A DNA stretch of 17,765 nucleotides, taken from JBOHPP01 sp050731755 (GTDB lineage: Bacteria; Methylomirabilota; Methylomirabilia; Rokubacteriales; CSP1-6). Made by a program: the position numbers and the translations under genes. Each line of letters begins with the position of its first letter. Within the stretch, counting starts at the first letter, position 1. Below, in pieces: positions 1 to 5,577 of this stretch. The notes beneath the pieces were generated by a model. It saw only the letters and a list, made by a program, of their open reading frames with translations, was not told where the DNA came from and ran no database searches. The DNA lies in assembly GCA_050731755.1 (NCBI GenBank), contig JBOHPP010000075.1, positions 1-17,765 of the forward strand. Reading direction: 5' to 3'.

Positions 1-1247
1 CCCAGCTCGAGGGCGAGGCCACGGCCGCCGAGCGCGAGCTGATCCAGCAGATCCGGGCCCGCCAGGACGAGGCCATGAACGCGGTGGCCGACATCGCCAA
101 CGCCATCCGCGACGGCCGGCTCGACGAGGCGCGGGCGGGACTGCTCGGCCGCGAGGACCGCGTCTATCAGGACATCGAGATGCTGGTCGGGCGGCTGGTG
201 CAAGCCGAGCAGGCCCGCATGGCGCGCCTGCGCGACGCGGTGGAGGCCGGCAACCGCCGGTCGCTGATGATGGCCGCGGGCTTTGCCGCCGCGGCGATCG
301 CTCTGGCCCTGCTGTGCGGCTTCGTCATCTCCTGGTCGTTCATCCTGCCCGTACGCGAGGCCGACGCCTTCCTGGCCCGGGTCACGGCCGGCAACCTCGG
401 GGCCACCATCACGGTGCCGAACCGCGACGAGCTGGGGGCGCTGGCCGGGCGGATGAACCGGATGAGCCAGGAGCTCCAGCGGCTCGTCGCCGAGCAGCAA
501 CAGGCGGCCGGCACGCTGCGCCGGCTGAACGAGCGGCTGGAGCAGGCCAGCCGGGCCAAGTCCGAGTTCCTGGCCAACATGAGCCACGAGCTGCGCACAC
601 CCATGAACGCCATCCTCGGGTTCACCGAGATGCTGCTCGACGGCCTCTACGGCGAGCTGCCCGCGGACCTGAGAGAGCCGCTGGCCGACATCCAGACGAA
701 CGGGCGGCATCTGCTCCGGCTGATCAACGAGGTCCTCGATCTTTCCAAGATCGAGGCTGGCCACATGGAGCTGGTCGTGGACGCCTATGCGGTGGACCAG
801 GTGGTGGAGTCGGTACGGGCCTCCCTGCGGTCCCTCGCGGCCGAGAAAGGGCTCGAGTTCGTGACTCGCGTGCCCTCCGATCTGCCGCTGGCCTACGGCG
901 ACGGCCGGCGCATCTCGCAGTGCCTGATGAACCTGGCCGGCAACGCCCTGAAGTTCACCCGCAAGGGCCGGGTGGAGATCAGCGTCGACCTGGAGGGGGA
1001 CAGCCTCGTCTACCGGGTGTCCGACACCGGAATCGGGATCCCCCTGGACGAGCTGGAGAACGTCTTCGCCGAATTCCGGCAGGTCGACGCCACCGTCACC
1101 CGCGAGTTCGGCGGCACGGGGCTGGGGCTCAGTATCACCAAGAAGTTCGTCGAGCTGCACGGGGGACGGATCGGCGTCGAGAGTGAGCTGGGCCGGGGAT
1201 CGACCTTCTGGTTCTCCGTCCCGCTCAAGGCGGGCGTGCCACCATGA
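1..1247 (+). CDS. Sensor histidine kinase, 5' end cut off by window
   Basis: This is a membrane histidine kinase that autophosphorylates and passes phosphate to a receiver. The frame is open from the first complete codon at nt 3, so the true start lies upstream. The visible part begins with a helical, Glu/Arg-rich stretch typical of an extracytoplasmic four-helix or coiled-coil sensor. One membrane segment follows (about nt 255-350), then a HAMP linker (about 350-510) and a short coiled coil. The HisKA box SHELRTP has its phospho-acceptor His codon at 585-587. The HATPase_c domain shows the N box NLAGNALKFT, G1 DTGIGIP and G2 GGTGLGLSI. All catalytic boxes are intact. Its TGA overlaps the ATG of the next gene (ATGA), which implies translational coupling to the receiver. 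The input signal cannot be deduced from the sequence. Confidence 0.95.
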   Translation, partial: QLEGEATAAERELIQQIRARQDEAMNAVADIANAIRDGRLDEARAGLLGREDRVYQDIEMLVGRLVQAEQARMARLRDAVEAGNRRSLMMAAGFAAAAIALALLCGFVISWSFILPVREADAFLARVTAGNLGATITVPNRDELGALAGRMNRMSQELQRLVAEQQQAAGTLRRLNERLEQASRAKSEFLANMSHELRTPMNAILGFTEMLLDGLYGELPADLREPLADIQTNGRHLLRLINEVLDLSKIEAGHMELVVDAYAVDQVVESVRASLRSLAAEKGLEFVTRVPSDLPLAYGDGRRISQCLMNLAGNALKFTRKGRVEISVDLEGDSLVYRVSDTGIGIPLDELENVFAEFRQVDATVTREFGGTGLGLSITKKFVELHGGRIGVESELGRGSTFWFSVPLKAGVPP

Positions 1248-1618
1248 AACAGCCGACCGTGCTCTACGTGGAAGACAACGAGTACAACCGCAAGATCGTG
1301 CGCCAGCTCCTCAGCCGCACGAGCTACCGCCTCGTGGAGGCGGTGGACGGGGAGGCGGCCCTGGTCATGATCCGCCAGGAGCGGCCCGACCTCGTGCTCA
1401 TGGACGTGCAGTTGCCCAAGATGTCCGGGTTCGACGTGACCCGGGTGCTCCGGGCCGAGTCGGCGACCGCTGCCATCCCCATCATCATGGTCACGTCGTT
1501 CGCCCTCAGCGGCGACGACCAGCGGGCGATGGCCGCGGGCGCGTCGGCGTACCTGGCCAAGCCCTACAGCCCCCGCGAGCTGCTGGCCCTCGTTCGCAAG
1601 TTCCTTCCCGAAGGTTGA
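1244..1618 (+). CDS. Single-domain response regulator (CheY/DivK-like receiver)
   Basis: A 124-residue protein that is only a receiver domain. It has the acidic pair E10-D11, phospho-acceptor D54 (in VLMDVQ), the switch T84 (in IMVTSF) and K106 (in AKPY), all as expected of an active receiver. There is no DNA-binding or enzymatic output domain. It should therefore act by protein-protein contact or in a phosphorelay, like DivK or Spo0F. The ATG lies inside the stop of the histidine kinase gene (ATGA overlap at 1244-1247), so the two are almost certainly a cognate pair. It ends 17 bp before the next plus-strand gene, which is probably co-transcribed. Confidence 0.93.
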   Translation: MKQPTVLYVEDNEYNRKIVRQLLSRTSYRLVEAVDGEAALVMIRQERPDLVLMDVQLPKMSGFDVTRVLRAESATAAIPIIMVTSFALSGDDQRAMAAGASAYLAKPYSPRELLALVRKFLPEG

Positions 1619-1635
1619 TCCGGCAAGAGGAGGCG

Positions 1636-2082
1636 ATGATGGCGATGCGAAAACCGCGGAGGCGTGCGTTCCCGGCGATGGCGATGGCGCTCGGGCTGGC
1701 GATCGTCGGGCCGCCGGCGGTCTGGGCAGGCCAGGAGGAGCAGTTCACACCCGAGTTCCGCCAGGTGCGATCGAGCCACGACCCCAAACACACTCCGCGC
1801 ATCGTCGCGCCGGAGTCGGTGAAGCGCGGCCAGTGGTTCGACGTCACGGTGACCGTCGGGGCCGACAGCATGCACCCCTCGCTGGCCGAGCACTTCGTCC
1901 GCTACATCGCGCTCTTCAAGGACACCGCGGAGATCGCGCGCGTCTACCTGCACCCGGTGTTCTCGGCGCCGAAGGTCACCTTCACCATCGCCCTCGACGA
2001 GGGCGGAACGCTCAGAGTCCAGGCCGAGCCGACCCACTCGGCGGCGTGGGAGGCCTCCCGAAAGATCGCCGTCGTGCCCTGA
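1636..2082 (+). CDS. Exported desulfoferrodoxin/SORL-like protein lacking cysteine
   Basis: 148 residues. The start at 1636 is chosen because AGAGGAGG (1627-1633 region) precedes it and an export signal follows. The N-terminus carries RRRAF and a hydrophobic stretch ending in AVWA|GQE. RR-x-F resembles a Tat motif, so folded, metal-loaded export is possible. The mature part resembles the iron-binding domain of superoxide reductase. KHTPRI (H52) matches the KHVPVI element, and H80 (MHPS) and H86 (EHFVRYI) match the two central His ligands. H134 (EPTH) stands where the family has C-N-x-H. The axial Cys position is Glu131, and no cysteine occurs anywhere in the chain. Superoxide reductase chemistry as usually understood therefore cannot be assumed. 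It may bind a metal differently or have another role. It lies 17 bp after the receiver gene. Confidence 0.75.
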   Translation: MMAMRKPRRRAFPAMAMALGLAIVGPPAVWAGQEEQFTPEFRQVRSSHDPKHTPRIVAPESVKRGQWFDVTVTVGADSMHPSLAEHFVRYIALFKDTAEIARVYLHPVFSAPKVTFTIALDEGGTLRVQAEPTHSAAWEASRKIAVVP

Positions 2083-2091
2083 GCGCGGGCT

Positions 2092-2784
2092 TTACCGGGG
2101 GCGCAGCTCGATCGTCACCGGGGTGGCGCCCTCGCCGATCGTGACCGTCTGGCTCGCGCGCCCGAGGCGCTCGTGCCAGACCTGCAGCGTGTACTGCCCG
2201 GGCAGGACGTTGTCGAGCCGGAAGCGCCCCTTCTCATCGGAGACGGCGTAGAACGGGTGGTCGGCCACCACCACCCAGCCCCGCATCCAGGAGTGCAGGT
2301 CGCACTCCACCCGGATGATCTCCGGTTTGGCGAAGGTGACGGGAATGGTGCGGCCCTTCGGCTGTGTGCGGTTGAACGGCGGGTTGTCCTTGGGCGCGCT
2401 GTGCAGGTTGTGCAGAAGGCGGTCGCTGTTGAGGAACTCCACCGTGCCGCGCGCCGGCACCAGTACCACCCGCGGTGCGAAGACGCACTCCTTCTGATCC
2501 ATCTGCGTCGACTCGGCGAGCGCGGCGGAGGGCGCGCCGGGCGGCGGGTTCTCGAGCCACACGACGACGTTGCGGATCTCACGCGCGGCCGTCACGACGA
2601 GATCGCTGGCCTCCTTTTCGGTGCCGCACACGTACTGGTCGATGGTGACGGGCATCTTCCTCGCGGCGGGCGGCTGGCCGGTGAGCAGGACGCGGCCCTG
2701 GATCTCGCCGGCGGCGGCCGCGCCGGACAGGAGCAAAGCACCGACCGCGGCGACGAGGACGGGGAGGAGAGATCGCCGCGCCAT
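2092..2784 (-). CDS. Exported cupredoxin-like protein with C-terminal carboxypeptidase-regulatory-like domain
   Basis: 230 residues from the ATG at 2784; a GTG at 2802 in the same frame would add six residues, and neither has a clear ribosome site. The Sec signal peptide (MARRSLLPVL..., hydrophobic core, AAAA|GEIQ) sends it to the periplasm. Residues about 27-175 form a beta-rich domain with a type-1-copper-like ligand pattern: NSDRLLHNLH (H125 or H128), then C161-D-L-H164-S-W-M167. This resembles the His...Cys-x2-His-xn-Met set of plastocyanin-type proteins, but with only two residues between His and Met. Residues about 176-228 (GRFRLDNVLPGQYTL and following) look like a carboxypeptidase-regulatory beta-sandwich. 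Likely role: periplasmic electron carrier or copper-binding protein; its partner is unknown. It converges with the SORL-like gene, leaving 9 bp between the stops. Confidence 0.75.
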   Translation of the reverse strand: MARRSLLPVLVAAVGALLLSGAAAAGEIQGRVLLTGQPPAARKMPVTIDQYVCGTEKEASDLVVTAAREIRNVVVWLENPPPGAPSAALAESTQMDQKECVFAPRVVLVPARGTVEFLNSDRLLHNLHSAPKDNPPFNRTQPKGRTIPVTFAKPEIIRVECDLHSWMRGWVVVADHPFYAVSDEKGRFRLDNVLPGQYTLQVWHERLGRASQTVTIGEGATPVTIELRPR

Positions 2785-2832
2785 GGGTGCCCACGATACC
2801 ACGGCCCTCGACCTCCCGCGCCGGCTAGATGC

Positions 2833-3101
2833 TCAGCGTCGGCCTTCGATCACGGTCTTCGAGATCGGCTTGCCTCGGATACGGACCGGCTTCGCCAACC
2901 CGTGCGGCTTGCCGCCGGCCCGTTTGGCAAGCCCGGCGCGGACCATCGCCCACAGTTTCTCGTCCTCCGGCGGCTCGGCAAGCGGCACGATCACTCCACC
3001 GGCCGCCCCCGATCGGTCACGACAATTCGTTCTCCTTCCGTGACTCGTCGGAGAAACGCGCTCAAGCGGTTCTTCAGCTCGCGTACCCCCACCGCGGTCA
3101 T
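2833..3101 (-). pseudogene. Phd/VapB-type antitoxin, disrupted by one-base frameshift
   Basis: Reading the minus strand from the ATG at 3101 gives MTAVGVRELKNRLSAFLRRV, then TEGERIVVTDRGRPVE and a TGA at 2991-2993, only 36 residues. The first part is a textbook Phd/YefM DNA-binding domain. The adjacent frame carries the continuation without a break: VIVPLAEPPEDEKLWAMVRA, then GLAKRAGGKPHGLAKPVRIR, and on to GKPISKTVIEGRR with stop at 2833-2835. Adding one G near 2994-2999 (GTGGAG to GTGGGAG on the minus strand) joins the halves into an 89-residue antitoxin. So this is either a real one-base deletion or a sequencing/assembly error. It starts 5 bp after the VapC stop and has no toxin gene of its own downstream. 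Confidence 0.8.
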
Positions 3102-3106
3102 CGACC

Positions 3107-3502
3107 TCACCAGACCGTTCTGAGAAGACGGCTTCGGCGGAGCCGAGCGTCTCGAGTGACGAGCATGGCGCCCTCAGCCCGGGCGGTGGCTGCGATCAGC
3201 CGGTCCGCCGGATCGGTCGGGAACTCGTCGGGAAACTGAGTCGCCAGCGTGGCGACCGCAGGCGTGATCTCGCGTACAACCACTCCACTATGCGAGATCA
3301 GGTCGGCGAGCCAGGTCTCCGGTGTCCCCCGGGGAACGAGGCGGCCGAGGCGGACCATCATGGCAATTTCCCAGAGGGTGATCGACGCGATCGCCATACC
3401 ACCGGCCGTTAACGCCTTCCTGATTGCGGCCGTGGCGGACGCTGACAACCGGCGAGGCTCCAGACAGAGCCACAGCAAGACGTGAGTGTCGAGGACGATC
3501 AC
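3107..3502 (-). CDS. vapC: VapC-family PIN-domain toxin ribonuclease
   Basis: 131 residues. PIN-domain toxins are Mg-dependent endoribonucleases that cut RNA (often tRNA) when freed from their antitoxin. The acidic active-site set is complete: D5 (MIVLDTHVLLW), E45 (SITLWEIAMM), D97/D100 (TDPADRLIAATA) and D118 (LVTRDARL). Length and layout are normal for VapC. The start is GTG at 3502, overlapping the stop of the upstream antitoxin (GTGA, 3499-3502), so toxin translation is coupled to antitoxin translation as usual for this module. A second, broken antitoxin gene follows 5 bp downstream. The target RNA cannot be told from sequence. Confidence 0.93.
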   Translation of the reverse strand: MIVLDTHVLLWLCLEPRRLSASATAAIRKALTAGGMAIASITLWEIAMMVRLGRLVPRGTPETWLADLISHSGVVVREITPAVATLATQFPDEFPTDPADRLIAATARAEGAMLVTRDARLRRSRLLRTVW

Positions 3503-3732
3503 TCGGCCGCCTTCCAGGCGCGGACCGGAACCACGGGCGCCTCAACATCACCGACGATGTCCGCGGTCCCCGCCATGCAGCCGAACACGTCCGGAGCGGG
3601 CTCATCGGGCGGCATGAGCTTGGCCACTGGCCGGCCCTTCTTCGTGATCACCACCGGCGTCCGGTACATCTTGACCTCCTCCATGACCCGGAGGCAATGG
3701 GTCTTGAACTCGCCGGCCGGCATCTTCTTCAT
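3499..3732 (-). CDS. Phd/YefM-type antitoxin paired with VapC
   Basis: 77 residues. The ATG at 3732 is chosen because GAGAGGAGACC stands directly before it and the protein begins at the conserved Phd start (MKKMPAGEFKTHCLRVMEEV). The frame stays open upstream to 3819, but that part runs through the operator palindrome and does not look like protein. The N-terminal half has the Phd/YefM fold pattern (VVITKKGRPVAKLMP). It should bind DNA and repress its own operon. The C-terminal half, rich in Pro, Val and acidic residues, should wrap around and inhibit VapC. The TGA overlaps the GTG of vapC. Expression is probably driven by the promoter at 3771-3799 and repressed at the palindrome at 3751-3772. 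Confidence 0.9.
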   Translation of the reverse strand: MKKMPAGEFKTHCLRVMEEVKMYRTPVVITKKGRPVAKLMPPDEPAPDVFGCMAGTADIVGDVEAPVVPVRAWKAAE

Positions 3733-3750
3733 GGTCTCCTCTCTATGGTC

Positions 3751-3772
3751 ATGGTCATGACAACGTGACCAT
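3751..3772. promoter_or_regulatory. Palindromic operator upstream of the toxin-antitoxin operon
   Basis: A perfect inverted repeat, ATGGTCA - 8 nt - TGACCAT, sits 18 bp upstream of the antitoxin ATG and touches the -10 box of the minus-strand promoter. The left arm is also part of a direct repeat (ATGGTC at 3745 and 3751). The position and symmetry fit a site where the antitoxin or toxin-antitoxin complex represses its own transcription, which is known behaviour for Phd/YefM families. Binding is inferred. Confidence 0.55.
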
Positions 3773-3799
3773 GTTAGCCGATGAAGTCTTTGCTGTCCA
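3771..3799 (-). promoter_or_regulatory. Sigma70-like promoter of the toxin-antitoxin operon
   Basis: On the minus strand, TGGACA (3794-3799) is followed by a 17 bp spacer and TAACAT (3771-3776). The -35 box matches consensus at 5 of 6 positions, the -10 at 4 of 6, and the spacing is ideal. The predicted start site falls near 3764, inside the palindrome at 3751-3772, so a bound repressor would block initiation. Confidence 0.5.
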
Positions 3800-3825
3800 C
3801 CGTGAGCCTCATTCGCCATTGGCCG

Positions 3826-3855
3826 TTGACGTCAGCCGGCCCCGCCCACTACAGT
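3826..3855 (+). promoter_or_regulatory. Sigma70-like promoter of the MFS gene
   Basis: TTGACG (3826-3831), an 18 bp spacer and TACAGT (3850-3855) form a plausible promoter. Transcription would begin about 3862-3864, that is, at or next to the GTG start codon at 3864. That suggests a leaderless or nearly leaderless messenger, and no ribosome site is visible before the GTG. Confidence 0.45.
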
Positions 3856-3863
3856 GGCGCGAC

Positions 3864-5078
3864 GTGCCCGCCCTCGCCCGCGTCTACTACGGCTGGATCG
3901 TCGTCGCCGTCCTCTCCATCACCGAGACCGTCACCTGGGGGATCATCTACTACGGCTTCCCGGTGATGCTGCGGCCGATGGAGTCGGAGCTCGGCCTCTC
4001 GCGCACGGCGGTGACGGGAGCGTTCTCGGTGGGCCTGGCCCTGTCGGCGGCGGCCGCGGTGCCGGTCGGACGCTGGATCGACCGCCACGGCGCCCGCGCG
4101 CTCATGACCGTCGGCTCCTGCCTGGGCACAGCGCTCGTCGTCGCCTGGTCGCAGGTGCAGAACTTGCTCGCGCTCTACGTCGTCTGGGCGCTGCTGGGGT
4201 TGGTGATGGCGGCCACGCTCTACGAGCCGGCCTTCGCCGCCGTCGTCGGCTGGTTCCCGGGTCGCCACCGGGACCGCGCGCTCCTTACGCTCACGCTCGT
4301 TGCCGGGTTCGCCAGCACCATCTTCATGCCCATCGAGGCCTGGCTGCTCACCTGGCTCGGCTGGCGCCCGGCGTTGCTCGTGCTGGCCGCGATCCTCGGC
4401 GTGCTCACGATCCCGCTCCACGCCTTTGCCCTCCGGCCACCGCCGCCGGCGGGCCGAACGCCGGCCGATGCGCGTCATACCGAAACCGCCGTACCGAGCG
4501 TCACCCTGAGCGTGGCCACCCACATGGCGGTGTTCTGGGTCCTGGCCATCGCGTTCTTCGTGGGGAACTTCACCACCAACGCGGTGACCGTCCACCTGAT
4601 CCCCTACCTCGCCGACCGCGGTTACTCGCCGACCGTGGCGGCGGTGATGATCGGCTGGCTGGGCGCCATGCAGGTGCCCGCGCGCGTCGTCTTCGCGTCG
4701 ATCGCCGACCGCTTCGGCCATCGCGCCGTCACCGCGATGATCTTCTTCGGCCAGGCCGTGGGCCTCGTTCAGCTCGCGCTGGTCGCCCGCTTGCCGACGC
4801 TCATTCCTATGGTCGTGATCCTCGGCGGCGCCAACGGGATGGCCACGCTGGCCCGGGCCACGATGGTTGCGGAGATCTTCGGGCCCCGCCACTACGGGAG
4901 CATCAGCGGGGCCATCGCGCTGGCCGCCAACGGCGCGCGGGCGCTGGCCCCGGTGGGCGCGGCGTTGCTGCAGGTCGGGCTCGGGGGCTACGAGCGGTTG
5001 TTCTGGCTGCTGGCCGCGTCACTGGTGGTGGCCGGCCTCGGCGTTCTGCTGACGCGGGCCGAGAGGCGCCCGGTTTAG
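3864..5078 (+). CDS. Major facilitator superfamily permease
   Basis: 404 residues from the GTG at 3864, giving MPALARVYYGWIVVAVL, the usual beginning of this MFS group just before TM1. An in-frame ATG at 3765 would add 33 residues, but that stretch covers the toxin-antitoxin operator and a likely promoter, so it is rejected. About twelve hydrophobic segments are visible, in two halves around a cytoplasmic loop (PPPPAGRTPADARHTE). MFS motif A appears after TM2 (GRWIDRHGAR) and its relative in the second half (ASIADRFGHRAV). The family is close to oxalate/formate-antiporter-like and monocarboxylate-like permeases of uncultured bacteria. Substrate and direction are not readable from sequence. 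The stop TAG lies 18 bp before the next start, so the two may be co-transcribed. Confidence 0.88.
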   Translation: MPALARVYYGWIVVAVLSITETVTWGIIYYGFPVMLRPMESELGLSRTAVTGAFSVGLALSAAAAVPVGRWIDRHGARALMTVGSCLGTALVVAWSQVQNLLALYVVWALLGLVMAATLYEPAFAAVVGWFPGRHRDRALLTLTLVAGFASTIFMPIEAWLLTWLGWRPALLVLAAILGVLTIPLHAFALRPPPPAGRTPADARHTETAVPSVTLSVATHMAVFWVLAIAFFVGNFTTNAVTVHLIPYLADRGYSPTVAAVMIGWLGAMQVPARVVFASIADRFGHRAVTAMIFFGQAVGLVQLALVARLPTLIPMVVILGGANGMATLARATMVAEIFGPRHYGSISGAIALAANGARALAPVGAALLQVGLGGYERLFWLLAASLVVAGLGVLLTRAERRPV

Positions 5079-5096
5079 AATGGGAAGTTGAGCCCC

Positions 5097-5516
5097 ATGC
5101 GGACTCCGATCCGGACTGTCCCCTACACCGTCGAGCGCTGGGCCGCGCGCCTCCGCTACCTTCGCTGGCTCGACGCGCTCGCCGCCGGGCTGCTCGCCTG
5201 GCCCATCGCGGCGCTCGTCCTCGAGCGCGCGGCCGACGCCGAGGCGTTCGTGGCCGCGATCGGCGTCGCTCTCCTGGCCCTCGTCCGCCCGCTTCGCCTC
5301 CGCTGGCGTCCGGTCAGCGCCTGGATCGGCGTCGCCGTGAGCCGCGGTCTGCGCCCCGGTGACCGCGCGTGGTATGTCACGCCGGGGCGTGCCGAGCTGG
5401 TCATCGTCACCGCGCGCCGCGGACTGCGGCTGGTCGTGGCCCGGCCCGGGCTGGGGTCGGCCGAGGGGCTCGAAGTACGGCGCACCCGGGTTCTCATCGT
5501 GCCGCCGCCCGCCTGA
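5097..5516 (+). CDS. Small membrane protein of unknown function
   Basis: 139 residues from the ATG at 5097; a TTG at 5088 in frame would add three. GGGAAG about nine bases upstream of the ATG is a modest ribosome site. The protein begins with a basic, aromatic segment (RTVPYTVERWAARLRYLRW). Two adjacent hydrophobic segments follow, about residues 28-45 (ALAAGLLAWPIAALVL) and 52-65 (FVAAIGVALLALV). It ends in a soluble, Arg/Val-rich beta-like tail. I do not recognise the family. A TAGAAT hexamer overlapping the MFS stop (5076-5081) could serve as a -10 box, but no good -35 is seen. Codon use matches the neighbours. Confidence 0.7.
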   Translation: MRTPIRTVPYTVERWAARLRYLRWLDALAAGLLAWPIAALVLERAADAEAFVAAIGVALLALVRPLRLRWRPVSAWIGVAVSRGLRPGDRAWYVTPGRAELVIVTARRGLRLVVARPGLGSAEGLEVRRTRVLIVPPPA

Positions 5517-5577
5517 GCGGCCACTCTGGTAGCATTGCGCCGCCTTCGCGTGGGCCATGGATAGAAGGAGGTCTGGC

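Noticed and set aside
1183..1635. Extending the SORL-like gene upstream to 1183
   Set aside because: That stretch overlaps the receiver gene in another frame and gives Arg/Pro/Gly-rich shadow sequence; the start at 1636 has a ribosome site and a signal peptide.
3765..3863. ATG at 3765 as the start of the MFS protein
   Set aside because: The added 33 residues do not look like an MFS N-terminus, and the DNA carries the toxin-antitoxin operator and two promoters; the GTG at 3864 fits the family start better.
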